Shown here in pieces: positions 51,601 through 60,477 of a DNA stretch of 64,000 bases. Under the pieces are notes generated by a model, which made no database searches, was not told where the DNA came from, and saw only the letters and a program-made list of their open reading frames with translations. Position 1 is the first letter of the stretch, and each line of letters begins with the position of its first letter. Both the position numbers and the translations under genes were made by a program. Location: positions 558,001 through 622,000 of the forward strand of contig NZ_FNQH01000002.1 in NCBI RefSeq assembly GCF_900107505.1, given 5' to 3'. This DNA is from Trichococcus collinsii. Lineage in GTDB: Bacteria; Bacillota; Bacilli; Lactobacillales; Aerococcaceae.

Positions 51601-52800
51601 TTATACGTCCAGCTCGGTCTGAACGCTGGTTTCTTCAGGCGTAGCCTTGTAGTGGGCCATCACTAAAGCACCTAAGCCCGCCATAACGGTCAGCAAGGAG
51701 CTGAGGAATTTGACAAACGGTGGCAGCCCCAAAAGCCCGAGGATAGCCAATCCCAAGAGCACCAGCCAGACTCCCTTATGCAGCTCTGGCCATTTGAAGC
51801 GCTTCGCCACCCACTGTCCGATGAAAACCGCCACGATGATCCGCGACAAATATAGCGAAAACGTGTAGACGGCACTTAACATGAAGCCTGCTGGTATCCC
51901 GATGACGGTGACCATCGCCAAGATGATCATCGGCGGCACGACCAGCAGCGTCAGTAAACCGACACCTAACGTCTTTAATGGCTTCTCAGCCAATGGGCGA
52001 GCCGTGTTGTTCCAGAAATTAGGCCGCCAGATCCGAATCAGGAACCAGATCAGCAAAGCGCTCGCCAAGCTCCAGAGGAACCAGAAAAATTTCCTTACCG
52101 GAGTTCTCGTCTCTTTCACCGCGACTTCTCTGTCCACGTTCGTCGTTTTGGCAAATTCCCAATCGGTGTCTCCGGCGATCGTTGCACCGGTTCCGATGTC
52201 AGCTTCGTTTTCACCCTTGTAGTTGAGGTCTCCCGCTATGTTCGCGCCGTCCTGGAGTTTCAGACTGTCCGTCTGAAGATTGACATCCCCGCCGATCTGC
52301 CCACTCAGGACAATCTCGGCTCCGCCGCCGAAGAGGTTGCGTTGGATGATCCCATCCTGCAGGATGGTAGCGCCAGCCGCAAATAAGTCCCTGCCAATGG
52401 ACGCATCCTGTCCGATGGAGATACTCTGACCGGCAAAGAAAACATCGCTTTCCGACTGCCCATCAAAGGTAAGTGCTTGCCCAGCTCCATAAATATTGCC
52501 GGTCACTGTCCCGTTGATGGTAATCGTTTGGGAAGCAACAAAAAGATCACCGTTGATATTGCCGTTGATCCGGACATCCTGCCCGGACACAAACGTCGTC
52601 CCCTCCACATTTCCATCTACTTTCACCACATTACCCGCAAAGAAACCCGGTCCTTCAATCGTCTCACCTGCAGCCAAATGATCCAGATTTTCCGCATTCA
52701 TGGTAGTGGCCGAAGCAACACCTGAAAATCCCAACAAAATCGCCAAAAATAACAAATTGATACTCCAGAAGAACCCTTTCCACCAAACCTTCTTATTCAT
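51601..52800 (-). CDS. Polymer-forming (bactofilin-like) membrane protein
   Basis: A 399-residue exported membrane protein. Residues 1-31 form a signal peptide with a cleavage-like ASA site. Residues about 45-230 are a right-handed beta-helix-like repeat region of the bactofilin/polymer-forming type (repeats such as VDGNVEGTTFVSGQDVRINGNI). About four TM segments follow from about 245 to 385. The beta-helix would face outside. No catalytic motif. A scaffold role in the envelope is inferred. Start at the ATG behind AGAAGGA; the longer frame would overlap the neighbouring gene. Confidence 0.75.
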   Translation of the reverse strand: MNKKVWWKGFFWSINLLFLAILLGFSGVASATTMNAENLDHLAAGETIEGPGFFAGNVVKVDGNVEGTTFVSGQDVRINGNINGDLFVASQTITINGTVTGNIYGAGQALTFDGQSESDVFFAGQSISIGQDASIGRDLFAAGATILQDGIIQRNLFGGGAEIVLSGQIGGDVNLQTDSLKLQDGANIAGDLNYKGENEADIGTGATIAGDTDWEFAKTTNVDREVAVKETRTPVRKFFWFLWSLASALLIWFLIRIWRPNFWNNTARPLAEKPLKTLGVGLLTLLVVPPMIILAMVTVIGIPAGFMLSAVYTFSLYLSRIIVAVFIGQWVAKRFKWPELHKGVWLVLLGLAILGLLGLPPFVKFLSSLLTVMAGLGALVMAHYKATPEETSVQTELDV

Positions 52801-52840
52801 CCTGCATCCTTCTTTCATGCAACCATGCAAAAAACAGTGA

Positions 52841-53725
52841 CTAGGCTTCGTAAACTCTTCTAAGTTCCGCAAGGTCTAATTTTTTCATTTTCAGAGTTGC
52901 CTCTGTGACGCGTGCCAATTTTTCAGGATCCGCTGTCTGCATCATCTCGTTCATGTCCGTTGGAACGATCTGCCAGGATACCCCGTATTTATCCTTCAGC
53001 CATCCGCAATTTTCCGCTTCCGGGACATAAGATAGGGCTTCCCAATAGTAATCTATTTCTTCCTGATTTTCGCAATTGACGATGAAAGAGAAAGCTTCAT
53101 TGAATTCAAAATCATGAGCCTGAGCGCTGTCCATGGCTGCGAACGCTTGGCCTTCCAGCTTGAACGAGGCGAACTTTACCGTCCCGGGCGCATCCGGTTC
53201 CTCCCCAACTCCGTAGTAATCCATTCCGTCGATTTCGGTATCCGAAAATACTGCCTCATAGAAACGGATTGCTTCCTCTGCTTTGCCACACTGTTTGTTG
53301 GTGAACATCAGTGTCGGCGTCAATTTCTGCTCTATCTCCCGTTCACCGACATGCATGACCTGCCAGGACAGGCCGTAGCGGTCTTCCGTCCAACCATACT
53401 TTTTGCTGAAGGGATAAGCATCCAACGGCATGAGCGCCGTGCCGCCATCCGAAAGTTTTTCCCAAAGGAAATCGATTTCTTTCATTGATGCGCAATCGAT
53501 TCGGATGGAAATGGACGGATTGAGGCGGAAATATGGACCTGCCGAGATCGCCATGAAATCCTGACCGGCCAACGTCATCGAGACAATCTCGGCATCTCCG
53601 TATGGTGGTGGATTTTGGATTTGGCTGATGTTTGTGATTTTGGAATTATCGAACAATGAGGTATAGAATTCGGCTGCTTCTGTAGCCTGCGTATCAAACC
53701 AAAAATGCGGAACAATTCTATTCAT
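52841..53725 (-). CDS. VOC-superfamily protein with two PhnB-like domains
   Basis: A 294-residue protein with two tandem VOC (glyoxalase fold) domains of the PhnB / 3-demethylubiquinone methyltransferase-like type. Each starts with a similar motif, HFWFDTQATEAAEFYTSLF and LMFTNKQCGKAEEAIRFYEAVF, and each ends with GWxxDxYGxSWQ (WTEDRYGLSWQVM and WLKDKYGVSWQIV). The GxSWQ motif is the family marker. Such proteins are usually metal-dependent lyase-fold or binding proteins; substrate unknown. Single gene. Confidence 0.82.
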   Translation of the reverse strand: MNRIVPHFWFDTQATEAAEFYTSLFDNSKITNISQIQNPPPYGDAEIVSMTLAGQDFMAISAGPYFRLNPSISIRIDCASMKEIDFLWEKLSDGGTALMPLDAYPFSKKYGWTEDRYGLSWQVMHVGEREIEQKLTPTLMFTNKQCGKAEEAIRFYEAVFSDTEIDGMDYYGVGEEPDAPGTVKFASFKLEGQAFAAMDSAQAHDFEFNEAFSFIVNCENQEEIDYYWEALSYVPEAENCGWLKDKYGVSWQIVPTDMNEMMQTADPEKLARVTEATLKMKKLDLAELRRVYEA

Positions 53726-53778
53726 AGATAAATTCCCCCTTAATCTTTTTCATACCGACCCCGACAGTGCAAATGGAC

Positions 53779-53850
53779 AAAAAAACAGCGGCTGCACCGA
53801 CCCGCCGAATATGTTCTTCGGCGCAGTCGGTGCTCTCCACTGCCATTATG
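53779..53850 (-). terminator. Terminator after the Nudix gene
   Basis: Minus-strand GCACCGAC / GTCGGTGC with inner CCGAA/TTCGG, followed by TGTTTTTTTG. Confidence 0.75.
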
Positions 53851-53897
53851 CCACTTTTCGTTGGCGATGGAAAATGAGAACCATCGACGCTGAGCGG

Positions 53898-54458
53898 CTA
53901 TTGCATTCTATTCAATTTATCGTTCAGCTTGGCGTAAATGATCCTCATGTAGGGTTCGCTGCACTTGGCGAGCGCCTCATCCAACCCCATCCAGGCAACT
54001 GCACTGTTCTCATCCGGTTTGATGCTCGTCTGTTGCATCTCGTCCGCTTCCAGCAGATAGGTCAGATTCAGATGCACATGCGTCCCTACCTGTTTGCCAT
54101 TTTTGTCGTGCCCGTCCACACTCAATATTTCGAGCGAAAAGAGTTCCTGCGATAACGATGTTACCTGCTCGACACCCGTCTCTTCCTTCGTTTCCCGGAT
54201 GGCTGTCGCCAGAAAGTCGGTTTCGCCATCCATGTGGCCACCCATCCAAGCCCAAGACTGATAGATGTTATGGTAGACCATCAGAACCTTGGTCCGCTCG
54301 CGATTGACGACCCAACTCGAAGCGGTGAAATGGGCGAACTCATTCTCACGCCTGAACAGATCATCGAACTGATCCAGATAGCGAAGCATCAACTCACGAT
54401 CTTTTTCTTCCTGCGCATTGAAGGGAGAATAGTCCGCAAGCATTTGTCTGATTCCCAT
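53898..54458 (-). CDS. Nudix hydrolase
   Basis: A 186-residue Nudix-fold protein with the Nudix box GHMDGETDFLATAIRETKEETGV (about 72-94), matching Gx5Ex7REUXEEXGU. An N-terminal helical region (RQMLADYSPFNAQEEKDRELMLRYLDQF) precedes the fold. Substrate cannot be predicted. It is 30 bases downstream of the 157-residue hypothetical gene, probably in one operon. Confidence 0.88.
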   Translation of the reverse strand: MGIRQMLADYSPFNAQEEKDRELMLRYLDQFDDLFRRENEFAHFTASSWVVNRERTKVLMVYHNIYQSWAWMGGHMDGETDFLATAIRETKEETGVEQVTSLSQELFSLEILSVDGHDKNGKQVGTHVHLNLTYLLEADEMQQTSIKPDENSAVAWMGLDEALAKCSEPYMRIIYAKLNDKLNRMQ

Positions 54459-54488
54459 GACAGCCTTCCTTTCGCATGCGTTTGGCGG

Positions 54489-54962
54489 TTAATTGGTCCG
54501 CGAGAAACCTTCATCGTTCAGATAACCGACAGCCGCATCACGGGTCTTGAAGATCCCTTCCATTTGACCGTTCTTCAATGCAACCGACCACATCGGATTA
54601 TCGTAGATCAGCAACAGAACATCTCCGGACCGATCCACCCATTTTTCCGAGTAGCCTTCCTCATAGCCATCTTCGGTTTTTTTCAGGAAGGAAATCGCCT
54701 TTTCCAGCAGGAAGCGGATTGTTCCTTCGTCGCTTTCCAATACGGAAATATAGCCTTTATCCGTCTCTTCTTTCGGCAGGTAGCCTGCATAAATGAAGGC
54801 ATTGCCGTTTGGATGCAGGAAGCGGACGGCGATTTTGTGGTCCACCGCACTTGCATTGAAATGATAATTGATCCGGTTCATCGAGACCGGAACAGCCGTC
54901 AGTTCTTTATAATCATCAAATATCGCTTTTTTTTCTTCGAATGACAAGGTCATTTCATTCAA
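54489..54962 (-). CDS. Hypothetical protein
   Basis: A 157-residue soluble protein with no recognised family. It is rich in acidic residues, with strand-like segments around AVRFLHPNGNAFIYAGYL, GYISVLESDEGT and LLLIYDNPMWSVALKNG, and resembles small proteins of unknown function in lactic acid bacteria. The ATG at 54953 has better ribosome-site spacing to GGGAG, so the protein may be three residues shorter. It sits 40 bases after the TtcA-like gene and 30 bases before the Nudix gene on the same strand. Confidence 0.6.
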   Translation of the reverse strand: MNEMTLSFEEKKAIFDDYKELTAVPVSMNRINYHFNASAVDHKIAVRFLHPNGNAFIYAGYLPKEETDKGYISVLESDEGTIRFLLEKAISFLKKTEDGYEEGYSEKWVDRSGDVLLLIYDNPMWSVALKNGQMEGIFKTRDAAVGYLNDEGFSRTN

Positions 54963-55002
54963 CTCCCTATTAATGTTCTCCGATTTTTTGCGGAGGTTCG
55001 AC

Positions 55003-55866
55003 TCATTCTACCATATCTGGGCGCGTCCTTTCAGCCCCATCCGCGTATTTTTCAAGAAAATGATGCCTTCCGTCCCGATCTCGGTAAGAAATGATTTTTT
55101 CGAGGTTCACGCTCTGCACACTCTGAAAGATATTCCCGTCGATGAGCGGACTCAGTTCGCGCAGTTGTCCGATCAACGCCTTCATCTCTTTGCGCTTGAA
55201 ACCGCCGATACCACTTGGTTGATTCTCATGCATTTCCGTGAATCGGCAGGCGCACTGGAGGAATGTCAGTTGATGGTAATCCTTCCAGGCGATTATATCC
55301 GCTTCCTTCACATGATAAAGAGGCCGGATCAGCTCCATCCCTTCGAAGTTCCGGCTGCGCAGTTTCGGCATCATCGTCTCGATGGTCCCGCCGTAGAACA
55401 TATTCATCAGGATCGTCTCGATTACATCATCGAAATGGTGGCCCAAAGCGATCTTGTTGCAGCCGAACTCCTGGGCTTTTTGGTACAGGCTGCCCCTGCG
55501 CATGCGCGCGCAAAGATAACAAGGGGAAGAGTCCACGTTCTCCACGACATCAAAAATGGCGGCCTTGAAAACGGTCAGCGGGATGTCTAGCAATGCGGCA
55601 TTATCCAAAATCTGTTGTTGGTTCTGTTCGCTGTATCCCGGATTCATCGCCAAAAAGACCAGTTCGAAACTGATCGGACCATGCCGTTGCAGTTCCTGCA
55701 TCAGTTTTGCCATCAGCATGGAATCCTTCCCGCCGGAGATGCAGACGGCTATCTTGTCGCCGTTCTGGATCAGGTCATATTCCTGGATTGCTTTGATGAA
55801 TGGCCGCCATAAAGGTTTTCGGTATTTTTTTATGAGACTTCTTTCGATTTGATCGCACTTTTCCAT
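55003..55866 (-). CDS. TtcA-like tRNA thiolation protein
   Basis: A 287-residue PP-loop ATPase of the TtcA/TtuA group. It has ICISGGKDSM (PP-loop 44-49), the CxxC pair in SSPCYLCARMRRGSLY (about 116-131), GHHFDDVIETILMNM, and a later CACRF site that may complete a [4Fe-4S] cluster. Family members make 2-thiocytidine in tRNA position 32 (TtcA) or related thiolations. The specific tRNA position is inferred only from the family. First gene before the hypothetical and Nudix genes. Confidence 0.85.
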   Translation of the reverse strand: MEKCDQIERSLIKKYRKPLWRPFIKAIQEYDLIQNGDKIAVCISGGKDSMLMAKLMQELQRHGPISFELVFLAMNPGYSEQNQQQILDNAALLDIPLTVFKAAIFDVVENVDSSPCYLCARMRRGSLYQKAQEFGCNKIALGHHFDDVIETILMNMFYGGTIETMMPKLRSRNFEGMELIRPLYHVKEADIIAWKDYHQLTFLQCACRFTEMHENQPSGIGGFKRKEMKALIGQLRELSPLIDGNIFQSVQSVNLEKIISYRDRDGRHHFLEKYADGAERTRPDMVE

Positions 55867-55918
55867 CTATTCGGTTTTCCTTTCTTGCGGGCTGCCCGGT
55901 TGTGTTGTTATTCTTTTG

Positions 55919-56003
55919 CTCCGGGGAACGCAGGCTTCGCTGGAGTTCAACCTGCATTTCACAGGCATTCTCCGATATAGCGGGCTTCCTCGGAGTTGCA
56001 GCT
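55919..56003. repeat. Pair of related hairpins downstream of pabC
   Basis: Two 28-base units (55919-55948 and 55970-55997) share CTCCG, GGCTTC and GGAGTT in the same order, and each folds as a CTCC...GGAG hairpin. A short CCTG/CAGG stem lies between them. They fill the gap between pabC and the TtcA-like gene. No T tract, so not a standard terminator. Class unknown. Confidence 0.55.
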
Positions 56004-56025
56004 AGGAATCAATAGAGCGCTCTGG

Positions 56026-56838
56026 TTAGCGCCTATTTTTCCGGAGCTGGGGCACCACTTGATAAGCACCGATATTAAAGTTCTTGTCTTCCAGAATACT
56101 CACCGGCATGACGTCCATAAGGGCATTGGTTAGGAACATTTCATCCGCCCTGAAAAGCTCTTCAAACCTGTAGGTCCCTTCGCGGACGGGGATTTGAAGT
56201 TCAGTGCATTTATGGATCACCCTCCCCCTTGCCGTACCTTCCAGAATGCCACAGTCCAGCGACGGGGTGTATACGATCCCGTCCTTCACCCAGAATACAT
56301 TCGAAACGCACCCCTCAGCAACATGATCATGCGTGTTCAAAAATATGGCATCATCAAAACCTCTCTTCGTTGCCGCTTCCTTTTCTAGAATGTTTTCCGT
56401 GTAGTTCATGCTTTTGATGCCGACGATTTTGGAGAATTCGTTCCTTCTCGCATCCGCCAAACACACTTTTAAACCTGTTGCATATTCCTCTTTGTAGGTT
56501 TTCGTTCCTGTCAGGATCAGAATATCCGCTTCCTGATTATGCTGCATTTTCGAATCCGTTTTGCTGCAGACGACCTTTACGAATCCTTCAGAGACGCCAT
56601 TCAAATCCAGCAATTTGTCGATGATCGGCTGGAGCTCGGTTTCTTGATAGGGGCTAGTCATCCCCAGAACCGAAAGCGCAAGAACCATGCGTGTGTGATG
56701 TTGGTCCAGAAACAGTGCTTGTTTGCCGGACACGCGGATCGTCTCAAAAACCCCGTATCCGTACATGAAGCCCGGGGATAGCGGACTGATCAGCGCTGCA
56801 TCTTCCTCAAGATAGGCATCATTCAAAAATACTTTCAT
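56026..56838 (-). CDS. pabC: 4-amino-4-deoxychorismate lyase
   Basis: PLP enzyme of the class IV aminotransferase fold, releasing p-aminobenzoate from aminodeoxychorismate. The 270-residue protein has MYGYGVFETIRV (about 26-37), the catalytic-Lys region GIKSMNYTENIL (about 139-150), and the HDHVAEGCVSNVFWVK segment. Its first four bases overlap the end of pabB, giving a pabA-pabB-pabC operon. Branched-chain or D-amino acid aminotransferase is the alternative fold assignment, ruled against by context. Confidence 0.9.
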   Translation of the reverse strand: MKVFLNDAYLEEDAALISPLSPGFMYGYGVFETIRVSGKQALFLDQHHTRMVLALSVLGMTSPYQETELQPIIDKLLDLNGVSEGFVKVVCSKTDSKMQHNQEADILILTGTKTYKEEYATGLKVCLADARRNEFSKIVGIKSMNYTENILEKEAATKRGFDDAIFLNTHDHVAEGCVSNVFWVKDGIVYTPSLDCGILEGTARGRVIHKCTELQIPVREGTYRFEELFRADEMFLTNALMDVMPVSILEDKNFNIGAYQVVPQLRKNRR

Positions 56839-58214
56839 TCATTTTCCCCTTCCGGTAATTCCGCTTGCAGCGCCTCGATGAGTGCCTTGGCCTTCACAAG
56901 CGTCTCCTCGTATTCCATTTCCGCATCCGAATCCCAGACGATTCCGCCGCCGACCTGAAAATAGGCGGTGTCTCCTTTCTGCAGGATTGTCCGGATGACG
57001 ATGTTCAGATCAGCATCGCCATTGAAGCCGACATAGCCGATTGAGCCGGTGTAGACGTTGCGTTGGGTCGGTTCGATTTCATCGATGATTTCCATCGCCC
57101 TGATTTTCGGAGCGCCAGTTATCGATCCGCCCGGAAAGGTGGCTTTGATGCAGTCGAGCGCATGGATGCCGTCTTCCAAATCCCCTTCGACTGTCGAAAC
57201 GAGCTGAAAAACCGTGCTGTAGTCCTCGATATGGTACATTTCCGTAACCTTGACGCTGCCTGTCTTGCAGACACGGCCCAAATCATTGCGCATCAAATCG
57301 ACAATCATCAGCAATTCAGCTCGGTCCTTCTCGCTTTCCAGCAACTCTTGGCGGTTCGCGCTATCCTCTTGCTCGGTGGCGCCTCGTGGACGGGTACCTT
57401 TGATTGGCCGAGTCTGAACCTTGCCTTTGCGGATCTGCAGGAACCGCTCAGGCGAACTGCTCAACAGCTGGCCCATGCCGAAGTCGATGTAGGCGGCGAA
57501 AGGCGCGGGGTTGATGTTACGCAAGCGCGTGTACAGCTCGTAGGGGGATGCTTCCGTCCGGCATTGGAAGCGTTGGGTCATGTTGACCTGGTAAATATCG
57601 CCGGAACGGATGTACTCCTTGATGCGCGCGATTGCCGACAAATAGTATGTTTTTGTCATGTTCGCGGTGAGTTTCGGTCTGGTTTCGCTGTCCAAATCCA
57701 AGCCCTGTACATTGAAATGCAGCCCTTCCGCCGCCATAATGACCTTTTCCGCCTCGGCCACCCACTTTTCTGGATCGCCGAAGAACCCGGGCGAGGCAAG
57801 ATAAACTTTCCCCAAAAGATGGTCCACCACAATCGCCCCGTCATAGATGCCAAAGAAGCTGTCCGGAATCTGGACATCATCATACGCTTCCTTCGGCAAC
57901 CGTTCCACCTGATGGCGCAGCTCATAGCCGAAGTAGCCGACAGCTCCGCCGATGAAAGGAAGCTCGCCTGCATACTCCAGCTGATATTCTTCCAATATTG
58001 CTTTCAGTTCTGCAAAAGCATCCACGCCCGCTTTGGCAGTCAGCGTCATTTCAGGATCGAACCCTATGAAGGAATAGCGTCCCAACTTTTCCGGATCCAT
58101 CCCGCTGTCAAGGAAAAAACAATGCTTGCGGTCGCGGAACAAAGAGAACAGCTCGAAGCTCGAAAGTTCGGTGACGATTTCCTTGATCACGATCTCAGTC
58201 TTGCTTTTTTCCAT
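56835..58214 (-). CDS. pabB: Aminodeoxychorismate synthase component I
   Basis: Converts chorismate and ammonia to aminodeoxychorismate for folate. The 459-residue protein has the chorismate-binding core with SSSPERFLQ, RPIKGTRPRG and the C-terminal GAPKIRAMEI. The Lys in PIKGT is the PabB signature; TrpE has PIAGT, so this is not anthranilate synthase. Start at the ATG behind AAGGGG, 20 bases inside the pabA end; the longer frame upstream is overlap. Middle gene of the pab operon. Confidence 0.93.
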   Translation of the reverse strand: MEKSKTEIVIKEIVTELSSFELFSLFRDRKHCFFLDSGMDPEKLGRYSFIGFDPEMTLTAKAGVDAFAELKAILEEYQLEYAGELPFIGGAVGYFGYELRHQVERLPKEAYDDVQIPDSFFGIYDGAIVVDHLLGKVYLASPGFFGDPEKWVAEAEKVIMAAEGLHFNVQGLDLDSETRPKLTANMTKTYYLSAIARIKEYIRSGDIYQVNMTQRFQCRTEASPYELYTRLRNINPAPFAAYIDFGMGQLLSSSPERFLQIRKGKVQTRPIKGTRPRGATEQEDSANRQELLESEKDRAELLMIVDLMRNDLGRVCKTGSVKVTEMYHIEDYSTVFQLVSTVEGDLEDGIHALDCIKATFPGGSITGAPKIRAMEIIDEIEPTQRNVYTGSIGYVGFNGDADLNIVIRTILQKGDTAYFQVGGGIVWDSDAEMEYEETLVKAKALIEALQAELPEGENE

Positions 58215-58806
58215 CAAAAATCGCCCCTTCCTGCTTTTTTTTGGCGCGCTCATAAAAGTTGCGCAACATATCCAAGCCATGCTCCGTCAGGATCGCCTCG
58301 GGGTGGAACTGTACCCCCTCTATCAGCTCTTCCCGGTGAATAAAGCCCATGATTTCGCCAGCTTCTGTCCATGCTGTGACTTCCAGCGCTTCCGGAAGGC
58401 TCCCCTTTTCCACGATCAAAGAATGGTATCTTGTGACATTCAGTGGACTTTTCAAACCTTGGAAGACACCTTTCCCTGTGTGATGGATGGCGTGAACCTT
58501 CCCATGAACAGGCTCTTTCGCCTTAACGATTGCCGCGCCGAATAGCCCGGCGATTGTCTGATGCCCCAGGCAGATGCCCAGAATCGGGACAGTTCCTGAG
58601 AAATGTTTGACGACATCCAGACTGATTCCTGCTTCATTAGGCGTCTTCGGACCCGGGGAAATCAGGATCATCAGCGGATCAAGTGCTGCTATCTGTTCTA
58701 TTGTTATCTCATCGTTCCGTTTCACCACAACGTTCTCATCCAATTGTCTCAGATATTGGACGAGATTGTAGGTGAAGGAATCATAATTATCTATTACAAG
58801 TATCAT
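58195..58806 (-). CDS. pabA: Aminodeoxychorismate synthase glutamine amidotransferase
   Basis: Supplies ammonia from glutamine to PabB. The 203-residue class I amidotransferase has the nucleophile Cys79 in GICLGHQTI and the His/Glu pair in VQFHPEAILTEHG, plus the N-terminal LVIDNYDSFTYNLVQYL typical of PabA/TrpG. Start at the ATG behind GAGG; ATGs four codons earlier are possible. First gene of pabABC. May be shared with tryptophan synthesis in some species; nothing here indicates that. Confidence 0.93.
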   Translation of the reverse strand: MILVIDNYDSFTYNLVQYLRQLDENVVVKRNDEITIEQIAALDPLMILISPGPKTPNEAGISLDVVKHFSGTVPILGICLGHQTIAGLFGAAIVKAKEPVHGKVHAIHHTGKGVFQGLKSPLNVTRYHSLIVEKGSLPEALEVTAWTEAGEIMGFIHREELIEGVQFHPEAILTEHGLDMLRNFYERAKKKQEGAIFDGKKQD

Positions 58807-58974
58807 ACGTATCCTCATCATTACTGTTATTTTTTCCAATCGCTTATCCTATTCCATATGTCGCGATGTCGCGCACTCTTTCCAGCTGGTTCGTCAGAAC
58901 TTCTAAAAATGATAAGACCATCATACCAAAAGCTGAGACGCCAGCCTATAGTTTTGATAAAACTGACTTATTAC

Positions 58975-59005
58975 GAAAAAATGACCCGGACAAGAGTCCT
59001 GGCCA
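58975..59005 (-). terminator. Terminator after the Mo lipoprotein gene
   Basis: Minus-strand CAGGAC / GTCCGG hairpin followed by ATTTTTT. Between it and the gene is a second imperfect stem (about 59029-59065, GCGGC/GCCGC). The remaining gap to pabA shows nothing else. Confidence 0.6.
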
Positions 59006-59069
59006 TTCTGTCTTTACCGAAAGCGGCAACTGCGCGGATACAGTCTGAAAGTCACTGCCGCCGCTCTAT

Positions 59070-59771
59070 TCAGGGTTTGACATCCGCATCATTGTCAAAC
59101 CCCCGCTGTTCCCAATAGCCTTCATAGTCCGCATCATCGGACAGTTCAATGCGGGTTATCCATTTGATCCATTTGTATCCCAGCTTATCTTCCGCTACCA
59201 GTTGGAACGGAAAGCCTCTTTCTGGTGGTAATACCACCCCATTCATTTTATAAGCTATCATCAGTTGCTTATCCATGATCGTCCGAAGCGGCAGTGCTGT
59301 GCTGTAACCATCCTCAGAATAAAAAATGACCGTATCAGCGGTTTTCTGAACGTCAACTCCTTCGAACAGGTCCGCAAGCAGCACCCCTTCCCAAAGGATG
59401 TCGACGCTCCATCCTTCCACGCAATGCAGCGTCACAACCTTTGTGTACTTCTGATTGTCCAACACTTCATCGTAGGATAAGGCAACCGGCTGCTCGACCA
59501 AGCCATCGATCGTCAGCGTGTAGTCATTTATGTCTATGTACTGAGGTCCTTTGATTGAGTTTTCCCGAAAATCGGTCAAAGAAGACAAATCTTGTCCTTC
59601 GTATTCGGTCACTTCGATTTTGGTCAGCTCTTCCAAATCAGTTTCACTTGTATTGTCATCATTGCTGGTTCCACAACCAAAGAGCAGCAGACTCAACAAC
59701 AAAAACAGGTACTTGCCAGAAATACGATTGGCATGGCGGTCCTTCACTATGACTCTCCCCGCTTTTTTCAT
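59070..59771 (-). CDS. Molybdopterin-binding lipoprotein (sulfite oxidase/YedY fold)
   Basis: A 233-residue exported enzyme with a lipobox: hydrophobic segment then LLLFGC with Cys33 as lipidation site. The mature part is an oxidoreductase molybdopterin-binding domain of the sulfite oxidase/MsrP type: INDYTLTIDGLVEQPVALSYDEVL, the Mo-ligand Cys117 in TLHCVEGWS, and GFPFQLVAEDKLGYKWIKWITRIEL. It would use Mo-molybdopterin on the outer face of the membrane. Most Gram-positive members are uncharacterised. Start at the ATG behind GAAGG. It is the last gene after two membrane-protein genes, plausible redox or anchoring partners. Confidence 0.85.
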   Translation of the reverse strand: MKKAGRVIVKDRHANRISGKYLFLLLSLLLFGCGTSNDDNTSETDLEELTKIEVTEYEGQDLSSLTDFRENSIKGPQYIDINDYTLTIDGLVEQPVALSYDEVLDNQKYTKVVTLHCVEGWSVDILWEGVLLADLFEGVDVQKTADTVIFYSEDGYSTALPLRTIMDKQLMIAYKMNGVVLPPERGFPFQLVAEDKLGYKWIKWITRIELSDDADYEGYWEQRGFDNDADVKP

Positions 59772-59801
59772 CAAAATGCCTTCTTTCCGAAACCCTTCCG
59801 A

Positions 59802-60473
59802 TCAAAACCCACGTGTCTGCCCTTCCCACGGTTGCGGTTTTCCTTCCCGGTGTTCCTCCACACTTGGTCCATTAAGGTTGCGGAGGCGCCAAATGCCGTA
59901 GAGATAGCTGAGAATCAATCCTGCGATCGTGAACGGAAGTCCCAAGAGCGTATTGGTCCATGCTAACTCAACAATATCGCCGCGTCTGAAAAGAATGACC
60001 TGCAAAGCCAAGCGCATCAGAAAAAACAGAAACCAAATGACCGTCACTTCCTGATAGGCCGGTTTCACGTCCTTGCGCCAATACCACTCCAAATCCCACC
60101 CTCGCGTCAAATGGCTCGTCAAAGCGGCCATCGGTTTCCCAAGTACGATGCTTACCAGCGCTGAAAATACGAGCACCGCGCTGCTAACTATTTTAGGGAG
60201 ATAATAATTGGCGGCATTATTCGAGAAATACGCGATTCCGGAGGCAAACATAACCCCAACCAACCCCCCCAGGGCATAACGCAACGGTTGCTTCCGGGTC
60301 AACCGGATGATTCCCAAAAGCAAAGCCAAAGCAATCGCCAAGATACTGGCGACAGTCAACTGATATCTGCCATTGACGACGGCAAACAACAAGGGGGGCA
60401 ATAAAGCATCTAAAGTCTTTCCTGAGATGACCAATTTTAATTCTTCCGAAATTTCCTTGATTCTGGCTTTCAA
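59802..60473 (-). CDS. DUF3159-like membrane protein
   Basis: A 223-residue protein with about six membrane segments. The region NAANYYLPKIVSSAVLVFSALVSIVLGKPMAALTSHLTRGWDLEWYWR fits the DUF3159 family of actinobacterial and Firmicute membrane proteins of unknown function. Start is the TTG behind AGGGG, four bases after the upstream gene stop. It precedes the Mo lipoprotein gene by 30 bases. No heme-binding His pair or metal site is obvious. Confidence 0.68.
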   Translation of the reverse strand: MKARIKEISEELKLVISGKTLDALLPPLLFAVVNGRYQLTVASILAIALALLLGIIRLTRKQPLRYALGGLVGVMFASGIAYFSNNAANYYLPKIVSSAVLVFSALVSIVLGKPMAALTSHLTRGWDLEWYWRKDVKPAYQEVTVIWFLFFLMRLALQVILFRRGDIVELAWTNTLLGLPFTIAGLILSYLYGIWRLRNLNGPSVEEHREGKPQPWEGQTRGF

Positions 60474-60477
60474 ATCA

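Noticed and set aside
55919-56003. Third copy of the dispersed stop-codon repeat
   Set aside because: Also downstream of a gene, but the sequence and fold differ from the two true copies; kept as a separate element.
57063-58343. 426-codon open frame antisense to pabB
   Set aside because: Mirror of pabB codon usage; pabB is complete and in an operon.
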